A stretch of 64,000 nucleotides of DNA, taken from assembly GCF_004339025.1 (NCBI RefSeq), contig NZ_SMFT01000001.1:310001-374000 (forward strand). Reading direction: 5' to 3'. The notes below the pieces were generated by a model. That model was not told the origin of the DNA. It searched no databases and was given only the letters and a program-made list of their open reading frames with translations. This document shows positions 58,191 through 64,000 of the stretch, one piece after another (position 1 is the first letter of the stretch; each line of letters begins with the position of its first letter). The DNA is from Volucribacter psittacicida (lineage in GTDB: Bacteria; Pseudomonadota; Gammaproteobacteria; Enterobacterales; Pasteurellaceae). The position numbers and the translations under genes are program-made.

Positions 58191-60803
58191 ATGGTTGCTA
58201 AAGCAAAATATAGAAAAGATTATAAAACGCCCGATTTTACCATTACCGATATTTTTCTTGATTTTCAATTAGATCCGCATAAAACCTTGGTAACAGCTAG
58301 AAGTTTGGTGAAACGCCTTAATCCTCAAGCCACTCAATTACGCTTAGATGGGCATAGTTTTCAATTTGAACAAGTGAAAATTAATCAGCAACCTTTTACT
58401 CAGTATCAGCAAGATGGCGAAGGGCTGACATTAGATTTAAGCGAATTAGCGGCTGATGAATTTGAATTAACCATTAATACCATTTTAGTGCCAGCGGAAA
58501 ATACCTCATTACAAGGGTTATACCAATCTGGCGAGGCACTTTGTACTCAATGTGAAGCTGAGGGCTTTAGACAAATTACCTATATGCTTGATCGTCCTGA
58601 TGTTTTGGCACGCTATACCACGAGAATTGTGGCGGACAAAGCCACTTATCCTTATTTATTATCAAATGGTAATAAGGTTGCTAGTGGCGAATTAGAAGAG
58701 GGTAAACATTGGGTAGAGTGGCAAGATCCTTTTCCAAAACCCAGTTATTTATTTGCCTTAGTGGCAGGGGATTTTGATTTGTTACAGGATCACTTTATTA
58801 CCCGCAGTGGTCGCCAAGTGGCATTAGAATTATTTGTGGATAAAGGTAATCTAAATCGTGCAGACTGGGCGATGGAAAGCCTAAAAAAAGCGATGAAATG
58901 GGACGAAGAGCGTTTCGGTTTAGAATATGATTTAGATATTTATATGATCGTGGCGGTGGATTTCTTTAATATGGGCGCTATGGAGAATAAAGGATTAAAT
59001 ATTTTTAATTCTAAGTTTGTGCTAGCCAATCCACAAACTGCTACAGATGAAGATTATATGGGCATTGAAAGTGTGATTGCTCACGAATATTTTCATAATT
59101 GGACAGGTAACCGTATTACTTGCCGAGATTGGTTTCAACTTAGCCTAAAAGAGGGCTTAACAGTTTTTCGTGATCAAGAGTTCTCTTCGGATACAGGCTC
59201 AAGAGCGGTTAATCGGATTAATAATGTGCGTTTTTTACGAACCATTCAATTTGCCGAAGACGCTAGCCCTATGGCACACCCAATCCGCCCAGAAAAAGTG
59301 ATTGAAATGAATAACTTTTATACGGTAACCGTTTATGAAAAAGGGGCAGAGGTTATTCGTATGCTGCATACTTTGTTAGGCGAGAAAAAATTCCAAGCAG
59401 GTATGCGATTATATATTGCACAAAATGACGGTAAAGCCGCCACTTGCGAAGATTTTGTGGCAGCCATGGAACAAGCCTCTGGTATGGATTTAAGTCAATT
59501 CCGCCGTTGGTATAGTCAATCAGGCACACCAGAATTGACGGTTACCGATCATTATGATGAAGCTAAACATTGTTATCAATTAACCGTTGTTCAGCATACG
59601 CCCGCTACGGCGGATCAAATGGATAAAATTAACTTACATATTCCATTGAAAATTGCCTTATATAGTGAAAATGGCGATAAATTGCCTTTGCAATATGAGG
59701 GGCGTACGGTTGAGGATGTGCTTAATGTGACCCAAAAAGATCAGGTTTTTGAGTTCCATAATGTATATCAGCGTCCAATTCCTGCGTTGTTATGTGATTT
59801 TTCTGCCCCAGTAAAATTGGATTATAACTATCAGGTAGAACAACTTGTTACCCTGTTACAATTTGCTGAAAATGATTTTGTGCGTTGGGACGCGGCACAA
59901 ATGCTGTGGACAAAAGAATTACGAGAAAACTTAATGCGTTACCAACATGAGCAAAGTTTACAATTTTCTCAACCTGTTTTAGCCGCCTTTGGTAAAGTAT
60001 TAGCGAACTATCAGCAAGATATTGAATTAACAACATTAATTTTAACCTTACCTAAAGAAACCGAGTTTGCAGAGAATGTAAAAATTATTGATCCTGAAGG
60101 GATTGCGGTGGTGAGAGCCTTTATGTTGCATACGCTTGCTAGCCAATTTAAACAACAATGGTTAAAAATTTATAATCATATTAACCTTGAGCAATATTCT
60201 GTGGTACCTGAATATATTGCCTTGCGTGGCTTACGCAATCTTTGTTTATATTATTTAGCCTTTACGGAGTTTGGCAATAGCCTTGTAAACCAACATTATC
60301 TTTATGCCAATAATATGACAGATACGTTGGCAGCATTAAATGCGGCAAGCAAAGCAGGATTAGCTTGTCGTGATAATTTATTAGCAGATTTTGAGCAAAA
60401 ATGGCAACAAGATGGTTTGGTGATGGATAAATGGTTTGCACTACAAGCAACGCGACCAGATGAAAATGTATTAGAGATTGTGCAACAGCTTATTTCACAC
60501 CCAAGTTTTAATTTTAATAACCCAAATCGTTTGCGTGCGTTAGTGGGGAGCTTTGTTAATCAAAATCCTCGTTATTTCCATGCGATTGATGGATCGGGCT
60601 ATCGTTTCTTAACGGAGATTTTATTAAAATTAAATGACACTAATCCGCAAGTTGCTGCACGTTTAATTGAGCCGTTAATTCGCTTTAATCGTTATGATGA
60701 ACAGCGACAAACCTTAATGAAACGTGCCTTAGAGCGTTTAAGTGAAGTGGAAAATTTATCAAAAGATTTATTTGAAAAAATTGAGAAAGCCTTGCAAGCA
60801 TAG
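58191..60803 (+). CDS. pepN: aminopeptidase N
   Basis: An 870-residue M1 zinc metallopeptidase (E. coli 870). Substrate-binding GAMEN at about 262, zinc site HEYFHNWTGN with the second glutamate in KEGLTVFRDQE, and the C-terminal alpha-helical cap domain. It removes N-terminal residues in peptide turnover. I use the ATG at 58191; a GTG two codons earlier is open but has no better site. Confidence 0.96.
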   Translation: MVAKAKYRKDYKTPDFTITDIFLDFQLDPHKTLVTARSLVKRLNPQATQLRLDGHSFQFEQVKINQQPFTQYQQDGEGLTLDLSELAADEFELTINTILVPAENTSLQGLYQSGEALCTQCEAEGFRQITYMLDRPDVLARYTTRIVADKATYPYLLSNGNKVASGELEEGKHWVEWQDPFPKPSYLFALVAGDFDLLQDHFITRSGRQVALELFVDKGNLNRADWAMESLKKAMKWDEERFGLEYDLDIYMIVAVDFFNMGAMENKGLNIFNSKFVLANPQTATDEDYMGIESVIAHEYFHNWTGNRITCRDWFQLSLKEGLTVFRDQEFSSDTGSRAVNRINNVRFLRTIQFAEDASPMAHPIRPEKVIEMNNFYTVTVYEKGAEVIRMLHTLLGEKKFQAGMRLYIAQNDGKAATCEDFVAAMEQASGMDLSQFRRWYSQSGTPELTVTDHYDEAKHCYQLTVVQHTPATADQMDKINLHIPLKIALYSENGDKLPLQYEGRTVEDVLNVTQKDQVFEFHNVYQRPIPALLCDFSAPVKLDYNYQVEQLVTLLQFAENDFVRWDAAQMLWTKELRENLMRYQHEQSLQFSQPVLAAFGKVLANYQQDIELTTLILTLPKETEFAENVKIIDPEGIAVVRAFMLHTLASQFKQQWLKIYNHINLEQYSVVPEYIALRGLRNLCLYYLAFTEFGNSLVNQHYLYANNMTDTLAALNAASKAGLACRDNLLADFEQKWQQDGLVMDKWFALQATRPDENVLEIVQQLISHPSFNFNNPNRLRALVGSFVNQNPRYFHAIDGSGYRFLTEILLKLNDTNPQVAARLIEPLIRFNRYDEQRQTLMKRALERLSEVENLSKDLFEKIEKALQA

Positions 60804-60830
60804 TATCTATGTTTGTGATTTAAACAGTTA

Positions 60831-60938
60831 TATAGTCGTTTCAATTTAAAATAAGACAAGGCGGCACGCCGAAGACAGTACAACCAGTACGGCGAGGTAT
60901 GCCAACACAGTATTATTTTAAAGTGGGACGACGATAAC
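60831..60938. repeat. MITE-like element, full copy
   Basis: A 108-base element. Left end TATAGTCGTTTCAATTTAAA, then AATAAGACAAGGCGGCACGCC, and right end TATTATTTTAAAGTGGGACG followed by ACGATAA. The ends are imperfect inverted repeats; the interior GGCACGCCG/CGGCGAGGTATGCC extends the palindrome. It ends 21 bases before the pyrD start, so it forms most of the pyrD leader. Confidence 0.8.
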
Positions 60939-60959
60939 TATCCAGAGAGATAAACGAGT

Positions 60960-61979
60960 ATGTATCCATTAATCCGAAAAGTGCTTTTTAGTTTAGAACC
61001 AGAAAAAGCCCATGAATTTACTATTAAAACTCTTAAAGTCATTGGTAATTCACCATTGCGTTGTGGCTTACAACGTTTATTAGCTTGCCCAGCTGGCAGT
61101 CCTAAAACGGTAATGGGCATTCAGTTTAAAAACCCGATTGGTTTAGCCGCTGGGGCTGATAAAAATGCAGAGGCAATTAATGGCTTTGCGGCGATGGGCT
61201 TTGGTTTTATTGAAATAGGCACTGTCACCCCATTGGCACAAGAGGGCAATCCACGTCCTCGCCAATTTCGCTTAGTGGAGGCTGAGGGGATTATTAACCG
61301 TAATGGGTTTAATAATTATGGGGTGGATTATGTGCTAGAAAATGTGAAAAAAGCACAGTTTGACGGCGTATTAGGTATAAATATTGGAAAAAATACCCGC
61401 ACTTCGGTGGAAAATGGTAAGGCGGATTATCTTTTTTGCTTAAATAAAGTTTATAAGTATGCAGGCTATGTGGCAATTAATATTTCCTCGCCCAATTCCC
61501 CGGGCTTACGCCAGTTACAATACGGCGAGGCACTAGATGACTTGTTGGCAGGGCTTAAGCAACGCCAACAGCATTTAGCTGAGCAATATAATAAATATGT
61601 GCCTATTGCAGTAAAAATCGCCCCTGATTTAAGCGAGCAAGAATTGGTACAAATTGCGGATAGCTTATGTCGTCATCAAATAGACGGCGTCATAGCCACC
61701 AATACAACAATTAGTCGTGATAGGGTAGCGGGATTAGCGAATGCAGAACAGCTTGGTGGTTTAAGTGGTAAACCACTACAACAGCAAAGTACGCAAATTA
61801 TTCAGCGTTTAGCACAAGAACTCAAGGGTAAGATACCCATTATAGGTAGTGGCGGTATTGATTCTGTGACGGCGGCACAAGAAAAAATTGATGCAGGCGC
61901 AGAATTATTGCAATTATATTCAGGTTTAATTTATCAAGGTCCGAATTTAATTAAACAGCTAGTACAAAATATTAAATAA
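60960..61979 (+). CDS. pyrD: dihydroorotate dehydrogenase (quinone)
   Basis: A 339-residue class 2 membrane-associated FMN enzyme of pyrimidine synthesis (E. coli 336). N-terminal amphipathic helices ([20 protein letters not shown]), [30 protein letters not shown] with the catalytic serine nearby, and [15 protein letters not shown] for FMN phosphate. It hands electrons to quinone. The promoter must lie in or before the MITE immediately upstream. Confidence 0.96.
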   Translation: MYPLIRKVLFSLEPEKAHEFTIKTLKVIGNSPLRCGLQRLLACPAGSPKTVMGIQFKNPIGLAAGADKNAEAINGFAAMGFGFIEIGTVTPLAQEGNPRPRQFRLVEAEGIINRNGFNNYGVDYVLENVKKAQFDGVLGINIGKNTRTSVENGKADYLFCLNKVYKYAGYVAINISSPNSPGLRQLQYGEALDDLLAGLKQRQQHLAEQYNKYVPIAVKIAPDLSEQELVQIADSLCRHQIDGVIATNTTISRDRVAGLANAEQLGGLSGKPLQQQSTQIIQRLAQELKGKIPIIGSGGIDSVTAAQEKIDAGAELLQLYSGLIYQGPNLIKQLVQNIK

Positions 61980-61996
61980 TAGTATTATGGCGTAAA

Positions 61997-62026
61997 AATA
62001 CGGATTTTTAGCAATCCGTATTCTTT
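61997..62026 (+). terminator. hairpin between pyrD and zapC
   Basis: AATACGGATT/AATCCGTATT with a 6-base loop, followed by a mixed T-rich tail (TCTTTCATTG). A partial terminator in the 84-base spacer. Confidence 0.6.
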
Positions 62027-62063
62027 CATTGTTTTTATTAGAGATATTTAGGTATTACATCAA

Positions 62064-62600
62064 ATGGCACAACAACATTTTTGTCAATGGCAATATAATC
62101 CAGTGCGAGGGCGCTTAGCTATTTTATTGCCAAGTAAAAATTTGGTGTTTACCACATTAACAGAAAAACATCTTGCTTCTGATGGGGTTGTGAATAGCCC
62201 TTGTTCTTTAGTGGATTTTGACGATTATAACCGCTTTAGCCAATTATTATTCGCCTGTGGTTTTGAGCAAGAAACTTTGGAGATTCTTGCTTATAGTGCG
62301 GTGGCTACTCAACATTTTTTATTACCTAGCCAGCCAAAGAGTTGGTTCTTTCAACCTTGTGGGAGTGAAAGTATTGCCCCTCAAACCTTAGCACAAGTAA
62401 AAATAAAACAAACGGAACAATGGGCAATGGTATTGGTAACCAATATTGAGGGAAGCGTGGCAAATTGTCTTTGGCTAGAGAATGATCTCGCTTTAGCGGG
62501 GTTACAACTGACTTTTGGCGAACCTTTTCGGATTTTTGTTGATCGTTTACAAGCGGTTAGCCTAAATATCACACATCAATATTATCAACAATCCGCTTAA
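62064..62600 (+). CDS. zapC: ZapC-like cell division protein
   Basis: A 178-residue protein with weak but recognisable similarity to E. coli ZapC, the FtsZ-bundling factor: a PKSWFF patch in the middle (MPKSWHF in E. coli), a closing DRL motif with VSLN, and the same length (180). It also follows pyrD, as in E. coli. Function by homology and position, not by strong sequence identity. Confidence 0.7.
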   Translation: MAQQHFCQWQYNPVRGRLAILLPSKNLVFTTLTEKHLASDGVVNSPCSLVDFDDYNRFSQLLFACGFEQETLEILAYSAVATQHFLLPSQPKSWFFQPCGSESIAPQTLAQVKIKQTEQWAMVLVTNIEGSVANCLWLENDLALAGLQLTFGEPFRIFVDRLQAVSLNITHQYYQQSA

Positions 62601-62796
62601 ATTTCTTTTTTCACTGAAATTTTATATTTTTTTATTAAAAATTTAGTGATATTCTAATTTCTGCACAACATCATCTAATTTTAGTTAATCCTTCTCAAGG
62701 ATAATCAAATAAAAATACATATTAACTAAATTTAGAAAAATATCGTCGTTCTGACTTGAACTCATCTCATAACCTTATCATTTACAGGAGTGTAAT

Positions 62797-64000
62797 ATGT
62801 CTAAAACCAGTAAGAACCCAGTGAGAGGGATCCTGATATTTCTGTTAGATTTAATGGTATTTTTTGCCCTATTAAATTTGTTACCTTTCTCTGAACAGGA
62901 AAATAGAGGTCTTGCCTTATTAGTTTTTGTGGGAATTTTATGGCTTACAGAAGCCTTTAATATCACAATAACCGCCTTAATGGTGCCGATATTCGCCATA
63001 GGATTAAATGTTTTATCCACCAAAGCGGCTTTTGCGCCTTTTTCTGAACCCATTATTTTTATGTTTTTTGGTGGCTTTGTGATTGCAGCGGTGCTGAATA
63101 TTCAAAAAATCGATCTTTGGCTTGCAAGTCATATTATTCGTTTGGCAAAAGGTAATCTAAAATTAACCATCATTTATTTATTTGCCGTTACTGCGTTACT
63201 TTCCTTATTTATCAATAATACCGCCGTAGCGGCAATGATGTTACCGCTTACCTTGGGCATATTACATAAAATAGATTATAAAACTAATCAAAAACTCTAT
63301 GTGTTTGTTTTATTGGGCATTGCTTTTAGTTCAAGTATTGGCGGAATTGGCACCTTAGTGGGCAGTGCACCTAATGCCATTTTAGCCTCTCAATTAAAAA
63401 TCTCTTTTTCCGAATGGTTACCTTATGGTATGCCGGTGGTGGTGTTGCTACTTATTTTTATGGTGTTATCACTATTGTTAGTATTACGCCCTAATTTTAA
63501 TGTGAAATTTGAAGCCCAAGTAGAAGATATTCCCTTGACAACTTCAAGAATAATCACATTAGTTATCTTTAGTATTACGGCATTATTACTGGTATTTGGT
63601 AGTTATGTTGAACCTTTTATCAGACAAATTTTAGCCCTAGATCAATCTATTCGTAATTTTGATGCGGTGATTGCTATGATTGCGGTGCTTGCATTTTGTA
63701 TTTGTAATACCGCAAATTGGCAACAAATCCAAGAAAGAACGGAATGGGGTGTGTTAATGCTCTTTGGTGGTGGGTTAGTCTTAAGTATTGTATTAAGAGA
63801 AACGGGAGCGAGTAAAATTCTAGCAGATACTATTGTTAATTTTATTGGTACAAAACATTGGTTAATGATGACCATTGTGATGTCTGCTTTTATTATCTTT
63901 TTAACCGAGTTTACCTCTAATACCGCCAGTGCGGCGTTATTAATGCCGATTTATATTTCTGTTGCCGTACAACTTGGTTTACCGCCGATTTCTTTAGCGG
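62797..64000 (+). CDS. DASS-family anion:sodium symporter, truncated by the window end
   Basis: The frame is open for 401 codons to the edge. The ATG at 62797 has ACAGGAG before it. Hydrophobic helices fill the sequence, with the SLC13/DASS signatures INNTAVAAMMLPLTLG near 147-162, GGIGTLVGSAPNAILASQ near 185 and ELTEFTSNT-like LTEFTSNTASAALLMPIY near the cut end. Members take up dicarboxylates, citrate, tricarballylate or sulfate with sodium; the substrate is not decided by these motifs. The C-terminus is outside the window. Confidence 0.85.
   Translation, partial: MSKTSKNPVRGILIFLLDLMVFFALLNLLPFSEQENRGLALLVFVGILWLTEAFNITITALMVPIFAIGLNVLSTKAAFAPFSEPIIFMFFGGFVIAAVLNIQKIDLWLASHIIRLAKGNLKLTIIYLFAVTALLSLFINNTAVAAMMLPLTLGILHKIDYKTNQKLYVFVLLGIAFSSSIGGIGTLVGSAPNAILASQLKISFSEWLPYGMPVVVLLLIFMVLSLLLVLRPNFNVKFEAQVEDIPLTTSRIITLVIFSITALLLVFGSYVEPFIRQILALDQSIRNFDAVIAMIAVLAFCICNTANWQQIQERTEWGVLMLFGGGLVLSIVLRETGASKILADTIVNFIGTKHWLMMTIVMSAFIIFLTEFTSNTASAALLMPIYISVAVQLGLPPISLA

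Noticed and set aside
1-64000. CRISPR arrays, rRNA and tRNA genes
   Set aside because: I looked for spaced direct repeats and for conserved tRNA/rRNA segments and saw none; the GTTAAGAA repeats are too short and unspaced for CRISPR. A tRNA scan would be decisive.

Overview
This is chromosomal DNA of a Pasteurellaceae bacterium. Three things support that. Haemophilus-type DNA uptake sequences (AAGTGCGGT or its complement) recur from end to end. The DNA is AT-rich. The gene neighbourhoods (mukF-mukE-mukB, ackA-pta beside yfbV, pepA divergent from lptF-lptG, cvpA-purF-ubiX, purE-purK, pyrD-zapC) are those of gammaproteobacteria close to Haemophilus, Pasteurella and Avibacterium. I cannot name the species.

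Positions 1-7200 are the right part of a P4-like satellite prophage or integrative element. It holds a Rha-type regulator, small orphan genes, an Ash/Icd-like reading frame, a P4-family helicase-primase and an HI1419/HI1420-type toxin-antitoxin pair. The Ash/Icd frame contains two tandem structured RNA modules that look like the C4/CI antisense RNAs of P1 and P4. Beyond the toxin-antitoxin pair lie GTTAAGAA iterons and about 1 kb of decayed DNA, including a recognisable remnant of a second primase 3' end. The integrase end is outside the window.

Positions 7239-15312 are a self-contained iron/heme acquisition locus behind a Fur box: a ChaN-like lipoprotein, ExbB, ExbD and TonB, a surface lipoprotein, a TonB-dependent receptor, and a Slam-type outer-membrane translocon expected to put the lipoprotein on the surface. 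The lipoprotein gene is out of frame at a run of seven G just after the signal peptide. Six G (or nine) would restore a 385-residue protein, so this looks like a phase-variable gene caught in the OFF state. Two ferritins and a small cytochrome c follow.

Positions 17000-64000 are mostly core genome: ttcA, the MukBEF condensin, a DMT permease, sbcB, a NYN/OST-HTH protein behind mrcB, dld, pta and ackA, a broken yfbV, an HpaC-like flavin reductase, cvpA-purF-ubiX, a YeaL-like membrane protein with hrpA, pepA against lptFG, a frameshifted lipoprotein, a MacA-MacB-TolC-type efflux operon, aspC, purEK, pepN, pyrD-zapC, and the start of a DASS-family anion transporter that runs off the window.

A family of about 60-110 bp elements with terminal inverted repeats (TATAGTCG... 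ends) is scattered between core genes, with at least six copies plus a minimal one. It behaves like a MITE. Four genes are interrupted by small indels: the Slam substrate (G7), the 49.3-50.0 kb lipoprotein (A7), yfbV (a 7-bp tandem duplication) and a tiny prophage ORF (one base missing).
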